Of a stretch of 64,000 bases of DNA, positions 46,701 to 61,700 are shown piece by piece (position 1 is the first letter of the stretch; the number at the start of each line of letters is the position of its first letter). Both the position numbers and the translations under genes were made by a program. The DNA is taken from assembly GCA_002633005.1 (NCBI GenBank), contig NMRA01000371.1, positions 303,572-367,571 on the forward strand. The letters are read 5' to 3'. The notes below the pieces were generated by a model, which was not told where the DNA came from, did not search any database, and was given only the letters and a program-made list of their open reading frames with translations. This stretch comes from Phoronis australis. Its lineage: Eukaryota; Phoronida; Phoronidae.

Positions 46701-49700
46701 TTTGCATAATTGTTTGCCTATTGTAACAAAGACGTCTGTCGCACTCGTGACACGTGCCATTTCCTAAAATTTTGCGTCATCTTTTGTAAGATGATGACAA
46801 TTTTGATCGCCGCAGCAAATTCGTTTTTAAAATACTAAAAACTTGTAACGAAATGAAACCAGTTTCGATAATTTGTTGTGCCATGTATGTAACCTCGTAG
46901 AAGAGAAGAACAGCTGTTTGAAGAATCGGAAAAAAAAACTGGTCCATGATAGCTGACCTAAAGGAACGCATCACAATTTTAGCAGCAGAATAGCAGCAGA
47001 ACGACAATTTTTCCCGAGCACCTATCAATAATTTAGTTACTCAAGGAAGAATTTAAAAACCGGACGATCGCCGCACACATAAAAAAGTTCACGTTCAATT
47101 CAACGTTTCGTGTTTTCATTAGACATCATCAGGATCATATTTACAACAATTTAGGACAACAAGTGCCAACATACAGCTCAGGTAACATCCATAAAGTGAA
47201 GTGAGAGATACATAGAATATAGTCAGTAGCTGGTCATCACCATAGTTGCAGGGTCACTGAGCTCTGCATGTTATTCAGAGAACCAGTGGCATGCTGGTTC
47301 TGAATGGCCAATGACTCTTTAATGTACAGTAACTCCTTATCAGGTTCTCTGTAGATAATACTAACAGAGTTGGCTTGGTGATTGTAGCTAATACAATGCC
47401 TATTATGTTACTTTTCTCAGAGGTGTGATGTTCTTTCAACCTGTCACAGAGGCGTCTCAGTGTAAGTCCTATATAGAATTCCTTACAGTTGTGGTTGAAT
47501 ATGGCCAAAAACTGATTTAATTATCAAGGAAGAGTGTCGTTAATAACACTAAGTCTGTGAAGATTCTACTTAATTGTTCAGTTTTTTACTCACAATCAGC
47601 ACAAAGCTTTATATTTAGTATACAGCTTTGCACACAAAGGCTAGTTGGGATGATACTTCACCCGAGAGCCAGAACTCTCTTTTTTACTTGACCAGTACGT
47701 CAAATTGGAGAAAATGAACTTCATTTTATTCTAAAACTTACGCAGTGGATAAAATTATAATTATTTAGCTCAAAAGCGTGCAACGTGGTTGGTTTATGGT
47801 TAGATTTATTAATTTTAAATGTCGACCGTCTTTCAATTGTTTATAAGTCACATAATGTTACAGAGCCTGGTGAAGTGAAACTTAAAAGCGCTGCATTTAC
47901 AAAGCACAGTGTCCTGCACCGCACAAAAGATTTCAGCATAAAATCTGCATTATGCATACGTATATAGCCCCATTGTATGACCTGTGTAGGCATACAGTCA
48001 ATTGACTGGCACTGCGGTTTCAATCCCCAGCGGTCCTGTTTTTTGGTGAGGTGATCATGTTTTTAGGTGCGGCGCTCCCTGTTTTGTGGTGAGTCGGTCA
48101 GATCTGGAGTACCGGCGGTCATGTTGTTTTTCACAAGTGGTGTACACAGGTTATGATCACCCTTGAAGCCTTAATGTGTCAATCACTGTTCACTGGTGAT
48201 TGCCCTGACCAGAATGTAACTTATAGTAGAGGTGTGAATTATTCCATTCAGGAATGTGCTATTCAAAATAAATATGGGGTAATAAAACAATTATCTTCTC
48301 AGTCAGGACAATAAACCTTTTTTTAAGCTGTGTTTACTTACATAGTCCAAGTGGGACAGTTGCATGACTATCAGTGAGTAATTACATATAACAGAAGTAT
48401 TTGTATTTATCTGGGGACAGATACCCATACCAAAAGACCATGTTTGCCGCAAGCTTGCAGCAAACATGCCGCAAGCTTGCAGCAAACAATTTTGTTTGCA
48501 GCAAACCAGCCGCAAAGTTTTCAGGAGTTTGCCGCTACCCGCAACTCAGCTGCACACATTGCCGCAACCTTGCTGCAAACACTGAAGTTTGCAGGAATGT
48601 TGCGGCAAACTTGGTGATTGAAAAAGTGTTTGCGGGAAAGTTGCAGGAAACTTTATTGGTGAAAAAATGTTTGCGGGAAAGTTGCAGGAAACTTTATTGG
48701 TGAAAAAGTGTTTGCAGGAAAGTTGCAGGAAACTTTATTGGTGAAAAAGTGTTTTCGGGAAAGTTGCAGGAAACTTTATTGGTTAAAAAGTGTTTGCGGG
48801 AAACTTGCAGGAAACTTTATTGGTGAAAAAGTGTTTGCGGGAAAGTTGCAGGAAACTTTATTGGTGAAATTGTCCTCAAGAATAGGTGAAAAAGTGCTTG
48901 CACAAAATTTGACGTAAACTTCAATGTTTAAAGTGTTAGCATTAATATTGTGACAATGTTAGAAATTGTGAAATTGTTTTTTATTTTCTAAATTTCAAAG
49001 AAACCTCAAATCCCAGAAGCTAAGCAGTGCAGTTACTTATTTTAGATTACTTACCTAAATGTGACCTATTTTTGGGTAAGTTATATTGTTAAAAACAGCA
49101 AATGCTCAAAGATGACCAAATGCGACCTAACACTAGAGAAGATATCTGCATCTGTATGTTCTTTGTTTTTTATTCAGTCACTATACTTAACAAGTTTTCA
49201 TTTTCCTTTCATACTGCTGTCAAAGTCAGTACAGCAAAATATATGAATGAGTACTAAGACATGTTTTGCTTAATACGCAGACTGGGCAAAATCTGATTCA
49301 ATCACAGCAAACAGATGAATATACTATTAAATAAATATTTTATCATTTGCTACATTCTTAGTAAGTGTTCTTTTTGTATCCCTAATATCAGTCATTAAAG
49401 TTGGCTTGTTTCTTTATAGAACAGTCATGCAGTTGTAAATGCTGGATTGAGACTGGTTGTGGACAAACCCAATAACTACAATGTCATCGACTTGAAGATT
49501 TACTTTGGTGGTATCAACACTTCTTTTGTAAGTAAGGTTCACAGTCTTCTTCATCTGTAAAACATGAGACATTCATCACGCATTGATCCTGAGTGTATCT
49601 ACTCCTTGTGTGTTCAGGGAAACTCTTACTTTCTTCAGTCGTGTACACCAGGTATGGTAAAAATTCTTCAATTTGGGACTGTCTCTGGAATTTGGGACAT

Positions 49701-52700
49701 GGAAACTCTCGGAAAAATTGAATTGTTTTGAATGTGGAATTTGGGACAAGGTCAATTTTGGTGTACACCATATTTATGAAATGTCGCACAATGTGTTTTC
49801 TATGTACGAACGGGTAATTTTGGTGTATTTCCGGTGCTCCTTGAATTTGTGACGTTCAATATAATTGTTTTTTAGAATTATGTCAAGCTCCGACTTTGAG
49901 CAAAACAATTAATTTATTACTGTCCTCAAACTGAAGAATTATTGCACTGATAACCTAGAGCCATTTCATGCTTTATTGATATGTGTAGTTAAAACTGTGC
50001 TGAGGAGCTAGAAACCTGATTCAAGGGTGTAGCAGTGTGCCCCAGTGGGACTCAATGGTGTAGCAGTGTGCCCCAGTGGGACTTGAACTGAAATTTTAAG
50101 GAATGGAAATGGACGTTTTTCCCACTAGACCTCCTCTTTGAAAATAAAAAGAGACCCGTCAGTTTTGTTAGTGTTGATCCACCCATCCACGACTGACTTG
50201 CTTCATACTGATTTCATTTTGTCAGGAGTTAATTGACAAATTTCATGATGTCCATGTTTAGGCAGTGTGAAAGAATAAATCTAATTGACTGTCCTTTTTC
50301 ATGTATTGACTCCACACTTGTGAGAGGAATTTTTTGTCTTTGAGTAGGTGCGTGCAACAATGGCAGAGAAGTACTTGATTGGGAAGTCTCTTTCTGACAA
50401 CCAAATCCTGCAGGGTGCGCTGTCTGCGTTAAGGTCAGATGTTAAGCCAGACAACAGTGGAGGGTTGACGTCTCCTGAGTACCGTCTCAGTCTTGTGCTC
50501 TCCTTGCTCTACAGAGTAAGTGTGCTTTAAAATTTAACAATACTGACAGGGTCATATGCAATCCCACTGCCAGTTTCTTTATGCTGAGGTTTCACTTTTT
50601 AACTGCATCAGTGATTGAGGCATTGGTTTTTGTGGAATTTTTTGGTTATAGATGTCCGACCTAGTTTCTTTTAACCATTGGTTCTCTAAGCTTTGACTTG
50701 GGAAGAATCATGATTTAAAAAGGATTAAAGCACAATAGATTGTATTTTTGTCATTGAATATTGTATTGATGATCCGAAATTAACTGGAAAGTTTTCACTT
50801 TATGCACAAATGCCACGTGTGTTCCAGTTTATTCTTGATACGTGTGGTGACGTAGTGGCTGACCAATACAAAGCTGGCGCCTCAGGCATTCACCGACCTC
50901 TGTCGTCAGGACAACAGGTGTTTGATACCCAACCTGATAAATACCCGGTGTCAAAACCCACTCCAAAAGTTGCTAGCAGACTACAGGTGAGCAAATTATC
51001 TCATTGCAGGCTAGCAGACTACAGGTGAGCAAGTTATCTCATTGCAGGCTGGGCACAAACAGTTGGATAGCAAATCTCATGGTACCGTTTGCACTTGCGA
51101 TCATGTGATGTTGGAATGAAGCTATTGTGATGTTTATGTTTCCAAAATTATGATAATTTAAGGCTGAGTGTAGATGTCAGACATGACGTTGACTAACACA
51201 TAGTCTACAATGATGTGTCAGTCGCAGCTTGGGAAGAAAGCATGACGTTGAGTTAACAAGCATTCATAGGAAAAAGGAGCACTTGCGTAATGGCTGTGAC
51301 AGTAGGTGTACCCTCTAGTTTCAAAATTGTTTCATTTTAAATTACATTTTCATGTTTTTAATCTCATGTTATAGACTGCGGGTGAGGCTGAGTTTGTGAG
51401 TGACATGGCCACACAGCAGAATGAAGTCTACGCCAAGTTTGTTGTCAGTACTGTGGCTAACGCGGAGCTGGACACGATCGACGCTTCACAGGCTTTGGTA
51501 TGGCTTACACGACTCTTTCTCATTTGTAAGATCAAAGTTAAATGATGTTATTGTGTGCAGCAAAAGCATGTTCACACAATTTATGCCTCACCTACTGTGA
51601 GACTGTCTTAACAGAAATCAATAGTTTTTTCAATTATATATTATTCTGACGAACCAATTAGCCTTGCATCTTTTATGTCATAATCTACTAGCATTGCTCT
51701 TGGTAATCTTCTGGGGTGTCCAGTTGGTGCCAGTTATTTTTAAGGAATACATTCCTTACCGGCTTTTTAAATACCTCAGAAGTGTTTTATATGTACATGT
51801 AGTGTGCTAATATACCGGTATGTCTTCTCGTCTACTTTTTCTGTAGCATACACTTATTATCAGTTGAGTCATCTACACAATTTTGTTGCCTTGATTTTAG
51901 CCTATCATAATTTTGTCGATTCTTGCAAAATTGAACTAAGCTCAAGAGTTATTACTTGTGAGGTGTATATCTTGAGTTCTAATCTCTGTGCCATTATACA
52001 CTATAGAATTTTTAACTGAAAGTAAACTTTCAATTGGTGACCTGCGGATTGTGATATGTATCATTTAAAATGTTTTGTATTGTTGACTTTCTAGCAGAAA
52101 TTTCCTTTAAAAACATTTTGAATTGTTGATTTTCTTGCAGAAAGTTCCTGGCGTACTGGCGGTGCTCACATACAAAGACATCCCTGGCACCAACAACTTC
52201 ATGTATATGTCTGATGCTGGTGTTGAGGAAGTGTTGTGTTCTGGGAAGGTTCTCTATGCTGGCCAACCACTGGCAATTTTGGTCACAGGTAAACTGACCA
52301 TCAAAACAAAGCCTTTGATATTTCAACGAGCTTTGAGTAGTGAAGTACATATTGCTGACTATTTAGTTTGTTGTTCCAAAAGCTTGCTACTCCTGTGCAG
52401 TTGATTTTACAATTACATTAAATTTACGTAATTTGTAGTTGACATTTTTTTAGCTATTTCTTAACAATATATTCTTTGCCAAATGTGAACTTTTGTGCGG
52501 TCAAAACAATGGGCGTGATCCAATTATTATTGTTATTATTAGAATACTGGGAATACAGTAGTTACCTATCGGCAACCTGTTTGTGTTTTCGGACGTAGCT
52601 TTTGAACCCATCCTGGACCCTTTGTTGGGGTACTGGTGGGAAACTTCGTGTCACTTGGTCATCAGTGTGTGGTCCTTGGTAGTTGTCCAGCACCACCTGG

Positions 52701-55700
52701 TGGCTGTTACTTGCAAGGAGGTGCTGGTACATAGCTTATAATTCATTTCCACTGTCTCTGTTCAGTTTTGGTTTATTGCTCTTGATTTCGACTGTTTTTC
52801 GATTTTACTGTTCCAATAGTTATTTTTTCTGGATGCCATATTTTGACTGTAGGCTTGCCAGTGTTATGTTATCTGTTCATATTGTGTTCTCCTAATGGTT
52901 GGAGAGTTGCCAGATATTCATTTAGTCTGGTTCCTAAGTTCCAAGTGGTCTCACCAACATATTTGGAAATAGAATAATCTTTTTTCATCCTCTACAATAT
53001 ACATCAACAACAAAACGAGACGTATTTAAAGATAGGTTAGTCTTCACAAATTTGACATTTTTGAGTTTTCTTCAGTGTATTTGGTGTTAGGTTTGAGTTA
53101 AGTGGTGATTGAACAATGGATTTCTAATATTTTGCACTTAGTGTTGTTTTTCTTAAAAATGATTTCCCCCAGTCGCTTCACATTCTCTACATTGCCTAGT
53201 TGGCTCCTGTTAACTGATGATATAGTCAGATAAGTGCTGTGTCTTGAATCACTCTAGTTATACTTTGAGATGAACAGGTTACATAACCACTGCTGTTGTA
53301 TTTCTCTCACTTTTTGACAGGTGCAGAATCTCTGAATTGCTTTACCTTAGACTGCTCTTTACAACGCTTATACTTCTTTTGAAGCAGATATAAAAATAGA
53401 AATGAAGGCAAAAATCACGGATTCATTACCAATATTAGAACTTGGTGATGCCTAACTCCCTTGGTGATGCCTAACTTTCCTGTAGTTTATTTTCAAATCA
53501 CCATTTTTTAGTCAGTTACCCACCTTGATCCACTTGCTTACAACCATGTTGCTCCACCTGCCAAGTTTGTTAACTGCGTGTATTTTATCTTTGATTTAAA
53601 AGCCATGATTAAAATACTCCTTTACAAACCAGTTGTGCCAACAATTAGGCTAAAAAATGTGAATGCCCCAGACGAGAGAGCGTGGACTGGGCTGTTTAGT
53701 AAAATGAAAAGGCACATTCAGTTTCTTTCAATAAATGAACCATTTCTAGCTGAAATAAACTTAATGTTCTATTTTTGACTAGTTGCTGTATCTGTCTTGT
53801 GTCCAGATTGTAGTGTTAAATGCCACAACAGAGTGATTTTTGATAAAGCTAAATTAGTGGATTATTTTTGGACTGTTTCCTGCTGGTTAATATTCTTTCG
53901 TCATATTTGGAACAGCACAAGTTGAATGAAATAAAGTTTCAATCTCTACATCTATGTTGCCACTAAAGAGATTTCAGAAATTCAAAGTCTATAACAGTAC
54001 TACATATTTTTATTGATGTTACACATATACTTTCAAAAATGCAGGTGCATCAGATAAAAAGGTAAATATATATCTCTGCCAAGACGAGATTACTCATTGC
54101 ATGGTATGCTGAAATGCTGAGGTACCCCCTACCTAGCAGAGATGACATCGCTAGTTTGTATGCAGGAGCATGCAGCATTCTGTTTCATGTCAGCTTCCAA
54201 CTTTGTGAACTAGTGTGTGTTTTTATCAACCCCACCCACCACCGTGGCTAATGCTGAATGTCTAGGGTGTGGCTTTATAAAACTGTAAATGGTGAAATTA
54301 CACAGAATGCATTTTGTATGCAATTTTTATCAAAAAAAGTGCATGAATTGCTTGACACCTACTTTTCTTTGATTATCAGAATATCTAACTATGCTAAAAT
54401 TTCCTCAAATTCAAACAAACATAATGGACAAAATCTTCATTTTTTCATTTTCATGTCTTGCCAAAAATATACACAAGATACTACAATATGTTCTTTGGCG
54501 TATTAACTGCTTCAAATGTACATGAGATATTGCAATGTTTTCTTTGGAGTATAAGTACTTCAAATATGCATGAAATATTGCAATGTGTTCTTTGGTGTAT
54601 TAAAAAAAATTTAGTTCCTTTTACGGGCTTACTTTTGCCCCCTTTTTCTTATGCTACTTTTGTCAGCCTCGTTCGCTCTCCCTTGGGTGGGTGGATGCAT
54701 CCTTCTGCTGCATCTGTGGCAGATTGTCACCCACCTTAAAGTTTACAGTTCAACATGTTATATAACTTTTGTAATTACTGATATCTGTAGTAGTTTAGTT
54801 TGTCATAATATATATGACCTTTTATCTCAACTACACGTGTTGTTTCACTGTAAACTAGCTTCGGTATCGCTTCGCATTTAGTACTTCAAATATGCGTGAA
54901 ATGTTGCAGTGTGTTCTTTGGAGTATTAAGTACTTCAAATATACATGAGATATTGCAATGTGTTCTTTGGCGTATTGAGTACTTCAAATATACATGAAAT
55001 ATTGCAATGTTTATTTGGCATATTAAGTACTTTTAATATACATGAAATATTGCAATGTGTTCTTTTGCATATTAAGTACTTCAAATATACATGGAATACT
55101 GTACTGTGTTCTATGGCATATTAAGGACTTCAAAAAATGCATGAGATACTATTGTGTTCTGCTGATGACCATACTTTCCTGTAGCAGAAAATGGTGGTGT
55201 TTGTGTTCATATCCTGGTGATCTTCACAAGAAAACAGTGATTGCAGGTTTGGATACCTGTAAGTATGGACTGTTGGTCCACTGATGTACTGATCACCGGT
55301 CACCGAGCCATGGACATTCAGTTGCATTGAGTACCGTAACATTATTTCAGAGACGGAAGGTTTGGGTTACTATGCAGTCGACCTGGTGAAAGTGACATAC
55401 AAGAATGTGCGGACTCCAATACTAAACATTGATCAGGCTATTGCTGCTGGCTCCTACTTTGATGTCGATCCAAGTGCCACGCTCAAAGTTGGAGATGCTG
55501 ACGGTAAAATTTTAGTAAAAATGTAGGTTTCTGTAGGAAATTCACCATTTGTAAAACCTTTGCTCAATTTACATCAGTCTCTATAGCCTATTGACATGGG
55601 TGGGATTATTGAGTTGCTCATTTCTCTGACTGAAACTGGCCAACACAGGAATGAAGGTACGCGGTTGGCTACAAATATAGCTGGAAATAGAACAATAGTT

Positions 55701-58700
55701 TAGTAGTCTGTGTAATGTATACGTTCATCAGGCTCTGGTCACATTTTTACCATATAATGCAGTGTTGTTTCATGGTGCATTAAGTTAAAGGTGCACTTCT
55801 TTGCACTATACATTTCAATATTTGAGAGATAACCTGTGATGTTTTTTGACAGAAATTTAGAAGAGTTGCGGTAATTCTCTACTTACTTTGCATCAAGAGG
55901 CAACTCCTACGCTAACATTTGGGGCTTTGTTACCCCAATTCCTAATAGCGGGCCTGAGCCAGACAGTGTCTAACCCGTCCTAATCTATTCACAAATTAAT
56001 ACTCATGGCTTAGCTGCGATGCAGAAGAAAACCTATAGTCAATCAAATTTTTCTTTTAATCCATTGATTATAAAAATTCAAAGACTCATGCCACTATTTA
56101 CTTCTTCAATTTTAAAAAGTCATGTTATACTTGGTCATTTGTCTTACTTGTTTGTTTTTTACTTTGAAAGTTAACTCATACGCTAAACATAAATAACGAC
56201 TAGCTCATTTCAATCCATAACGATGCCATCAAGTCTTTGATGTGCCAAGAAATTCGCTGCATACTGACTGAGGTTAATAACAGTGCACGCTTTCTTGTCC
56301 ACTTATTTCCAAACCCTGTTTGTGTAAGACTTTCTCAAGTATGATTATTGTCCTTCAAATTATTGGAAATTTTACCAAAATTTGTTTTGCAACATATACA
56401 CTGAGAAAAAACAACACTAGTAATAGACTATAACTTTCTGTATTTTTTGTGGAGATATTTGTCAAAATAAAATTTCCCTTGTCGGCCATATTGTGTGCTA
56501 TAAATAGTATTAAGTGAAGAATTATAATCTGTAATTAGTTTAATTTCTCCAACATCATCTCACATGTATTCCAGGCGCCATCAGCAAGTCTACCAACACA
56601 GTTAGTGGAAAGGTGTATTTGGGAGGTCAGTTCCACTTTCACATGGAGACACAGGTGGGTCTTACCTGTGACACACTTGGTTGTTGAACTTATTTGTCTC
56701 AATCACGTCTCAAGTCTTTGGTGCTTGTTTGGAATGCCGTATTGTAACACTTGTTGACATTTTATTTGTTTTTTATGAATTCTTCAAAGTTTTGCTGAGT
56801 GTGCATCAGTTTCAATATTCAAGCTCTATTGAGAACGCAAAAGAGGATTTGATTGGTATACTGTTGGAACGTGTCTGTTTTGTGGTTTAAGATAACTCTT
56901 ACAAGATAGGGCCTGTTCTAGACATTTTGATCTAGGCAAGGAGTTCTTCCAGCCGTACATTGGGGGAAGTATTTCTTGATGATATATAGAGAATCACTGA
57001 ACTGAGTTCAATTTAATATGGGGCAGAGGCATGTTAAGATAATTGGTGTCACCGGTGGTAGACTTTTGGGTGGATCAGACAACTGCAGCACCTCTTAGTG
57101 GCTGTTTTGGTCTCAACAACTCTTTTGGAATGTTTGTGAGCCATCATATTTCTGGCTCACAAGAACTTCAATGGGCAAACTTTGAAGATGTAACATGACA
57201 AAAGAGTGTTTCCAGATGATATCTAGAAAACCAATGGATGGATTCCGTTGAAACTTAGACGCAGATGTCCTGCAGCAGCAATGCTCTGATAGGAGTTTAT
57301 GTTTGGGTCGATTAGACTAATATAACACCCCTTGTATCCATTACATTTTGAAGATAATGACTACTACCGGTTGGTTCCAACATCTGCTTTGACCATTTTG
57401 TCGTTTTGTGTTCATCTTTAAATTTTCCAAACCTCATGACATGAGCCCCCTGGGTGCGGCACCCGGGGGGGCTCTGGGGGCTCAAATGAGCCCTCCAGTT
57501 TGGCGAATTGGGCAAAAAAGTTTGCCTCAATGAAACAAAAAGTCTGAGCAGACGAGACAAAATTCCATAGGAATTTGGCACGGATGCACGTAGGCCTGGA
57601 CCGAATGTTCCCGTTTTTTTAGTTCTCGTTGAGCAGCAGTAAACGGTGCGCATACCCAAAAGTTCGAGCCCCCTATATTTTAGGCTGGGTGTGCGCATGC
57701 ATGATAGTTTTTTGAAAAGAAGTGAGGCTAGACCTAGTAATTTTTGAACGCCTAATGCTCTTGTGTCCCAACGGTGACATGTTTTATTTCTTTGTAGCAA
57801 TTAATGAAATCCGTTCATTTTTTACATTTTGAATTATACTTTGTTTTTAAAAGGTAAGGTACCAACTCTTTTTTGTCAATTGTGACATTTGCAACCCATC
57901 TTGTCAAATTGCTTTCTCCTTGTACCTTACATGAAAGTAATAAGCAGCCATAGAAAACAAACCATCTGGGGGTGCACTGTGTGTTCACGTTGCTCTTGTT
58001 GACATATGCTTGTTATGTATTGGCCAGGTGTGTCGAGCCATACCCACAGATGATGGCCTGCTACTGCACCCCACCACCCAGTGGATGGATGGAGTCCAGC
58101 GTGCTGTTGCAAATGTTCTTGGCATGAATAATAGTCGTATACAACTGACCCAGCGACGTATTGGTGGGTCATTTGGTGCTCGCATTACGCGTAACCATTT
58201 GGTGTCTTGTGCGTGCGCCTTGGCTGCCTCCCACACAAACAGGTCTGTATTTCTTTTTAAATAATATTATTTTTCGAATTTCTCAGTGTCTGTGTTAACT
58301 TTATGAAATCAGTTACATAACTAGTCCGACATCTTATCACCTGGTGAATCTGCAGACTACAAAGTTTTTGTGTTGCTCATACAATATAGTGAAAGTGTTC
58401 TGTATTGGAAGGCAAGTTGCACATCTGGTTGTATTTAAGTGAAACTCGCCAAAGTTTTAAACTTCAAATACTTTTACTCACACTGAACATGCCAAGAACT
58501 CTCCCTACGATGGACAATGCAAACTTTTAATGCAGAAAACCCGAGAACTCACAATTCCTTTAAATTAGAACTACACGTAGCACTAAACATAAATATGATC
58601 ACTCCTAAAAGTTTACCATGCACTTCACCAAACACAAATTATTACACCCCAACATGCACAAGACAAGTGAACATCCGAGGCACAAGTCTCGGTGACATGG

Positions 58701-61700
58701 AACAATGGCTAATCATTGAATACAATACACATCATCACAGGTCACGCCCTACCTAACAATGACGCCACCTGTCTGCCAGTTTCTAGTACGCTCAACACCC
58801 TGTTAAAATACCACATGTCTTTACATTATAGACCTGTTTATATGAAGCTAGACCTCAAAACCAACATGGCCTCCATTGGAGGCAGACATCCGTGTATGGC
58901 CGATTATCAGGTGACTATTACTAATTCTAGTTCACTAATATACAAGAGAATCTAAGGTGTTAACACTACTCATTGTTTTAAAATGTAACGTAGGGAAACT
59001 GATCACTTCATTTTCCTTAAATTACAAATCTTTTGAGACATGGTCATAAGTATTTTGTCTAAAGAATTGACTTTGGCAATCTGTTTTGATAGTTCTCTTG
59101 TATTTTAGTTAAATGCTAGTTATCATTTACTTCAAACAAATACTTAGATTACGTTAAACAGTTTCCAGCTTGTGACAGTAAAAATTTTATTATTTTGCTG
59201 ATGTACCAAATTTTAGAAACAGGCATTATTCACTATCCCAAATTCAAGAATTATGTGACAGAAATATATTATTTTGGCTGGCATATTTAACAATTTTATT
59301 TCAGACGTTGTTAATTCAAAATGCAGTGTTTACCTTTTGCGAAATATGATAAACGCCTCTATTACCTGTGCCCTAATCTTCAGAATCAAGAAAATTAAAT
59401 TTTGGCTTGAATTTCAGTGTCCCAAATTATAGAGAATGTCCCAGACTGGAGAATTTGTACCATAATTTTTTTACTAATACTCCTCAGGTAACAGACATTC
59501 ATTCGCAACGATTTCATTTCCTCAGTATTTTTTGAACACTAAAGGTTTCACTCTTGAAATTGACATTTCAGGAATCTTCATTTTTGACAGCAATTAGTTC
59601 TCGTGTCGGAAAGTAATCCAAAAATATATGTTATCACTTGATTGCGGTTTTACTAGAAATCCTACTTTTACAAAGATCACTGTTACTTCAACAGACATGA
59701 AAATTTCAACATAAACCTTGCAAATTCTGCTTTTTCCCATGAAAGTAAACCCAGAACCGCTTTAAAATTAACAAGCAGAAAAAAACTTATCGCATGTGAT
59801 TAAAGATTTGTGGATTATTGAGTGAGTTTGTTCTTTTCTTTAGAGACGAAAATCTACATGTGAATGTGATTCACAGATTATTTTCATGCTCACCAAGGAT
59901 TTTAAAAGTACTTGGTTTTATGAATCGAAACTTACAATTTTAGAAAGTATTTAAAGAAACATTAATTTTGTGACAATTAGGAAGTCTGTTAACCTTAAGT
60001 TATGAAAAGTTGAAATTCCATTTTCATAGCTCTGTTTCTCTTCAATTCAGGTTGGCTTTACAAAAGATGGAAAACTGAATGGCATAAAGATGACTGCCTA
60101 TGAAGATTCAGGATGCTCGCCAAATGACAATGTGGCCTTGCTATTGAAATATTGGATTGATAATGGTGAGGGTCCACTGTTTTGATGCCACTATTGTGGT
60201 TCTGATATAAATCATCTCAAAATAAGTATTGGAAACCTGTTTCACTGAAGAACTTAATACGAGTAAAAAGGTCCTACATCACAACACTTGTCTCAATTTG
60301 ATTATCTCTGAGATGAGTCTTCTCGTTCATGGTGAATGTCTTATTTTTATGTTGTCATAATAGCTTAAAGTTTTGAATTTCTAGTGAAGCAGGCCGCAGT
60401 CCATAGAACTCAATGAATGCTATTTGGCAATTATCTTATTATGACTGAAGTGAGTTTTGTTATCCTTTGCAAGGCGATTGTTTGATGATGTCATGACTGG
60501 AATACAGATTCACAAAGCTGCTAACTGATATCATCTGCTGCAAATGCAATTCTGTTTTATTGCGCTTATGATTTGAAGTACAAAAGTTTATGCTAACAAA
60601 TAAATTCATAGATTTGAACAAGGGTATCACTACTGAGATGTGTCTACTGACCCACAACACTTGATCTAGCATTCTGGGCTTGGCTATTCACTGATCCACA
60701 GAGGGTAATAAATGATCTTCTCAGCCATGACTTCATGCCCTTTGTTAAGCTGTGTATACTTACACAGTTCAACTGTGAAAGTTGTATACTAAAAGCATGG
60801 TTCACAAAGAGGACTCATGAAATATTTACTGAAACTAGGCTTGAACTGTCCATGTGATTGTTTATATTCCAGTGACTTGCGCAAAACAAATTTTATACCT
60901 AAAAATTAGAAAGTCGAAACAATTGGTTACGAGTTTTTTAATGAGACATTCAGTTCTGTTTGATTGTTATTATCAGTTTTAAGACTTTTGTGCATTTGCG
61001 GTAATACCTTGAGGCAAGTTCTAAATCAACAGATCGCTACAATTAACTTACTACACTGAGGCGTATGAAATGAATGCAGACTAATATCTGTCAGCTTATT
61101 CGAGATCATAGATGCATAAACGCACCAAAAACTCATTGAACTTTGATTACCACACTGAGTCAGGTACAGTGAACTTGACTCTAGTGGTTGGGGAAGCCTT
61201 ATGAGATTTATGCTGCTCAAGTCTTAAGTTTTGACATTGGAATGTTCATGCGTAAATTTTGAGAATGGACTTTCAATTTGCAACGACTGCAATAAAATAC
61301 ATTATTCACATGCCTGCTATGGCACTTTTGGCATCTAGTGCTGTAGAAAGAACATGTTAAGGCCTTAATTTCTGTCTTACTTAACACAGGGTTCACACAA
61401 GCAAACGTTAATTAAACTTTAAATGGTATCACTGCCATGTATGAGAACATGAGATATGGCAAGTTTGTTTATCTTTTTGGTTATTAGGTACATGTTCTAG
61501 GGTCAAATTGAGTAGTTAATCGACATGTCATTTCTCCATGACAGTTACTAGCATACCGGTATTTTCCAAACCCAGAAAACAATGAGTACCATATGGTTTA
61601 TTTCAGTGTACTACTGCGCTAACTGGCAGGTGATTCCAAAGATGTGCAAGACCAATGCACCATCCAGCACCAGTCTTCGTGCTCCTGGTGAGTGAATATC

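Noticed and set aside
48401-48917. Repetitive open frames with [11 protein letters not shown]-type peptides
   Set aside because: They are translations of a 41-bp minisatellite in an intron of copy 2; the frame changes with each unit and there is no start or splice context.
51010-51024. 15-nt in-frame microexon in copy 2
   Set aside because: It would need a 23-nt intron upstream, below the size spliceosomes are known to remove. Reported only as competing donors.
57312-57800. New protein gene on the minus strand
   Set aside because: A single 162-codon frame in an insertion with GC-rich inverted repeats, no splice partners, no motif; more likely part of an unknown element.
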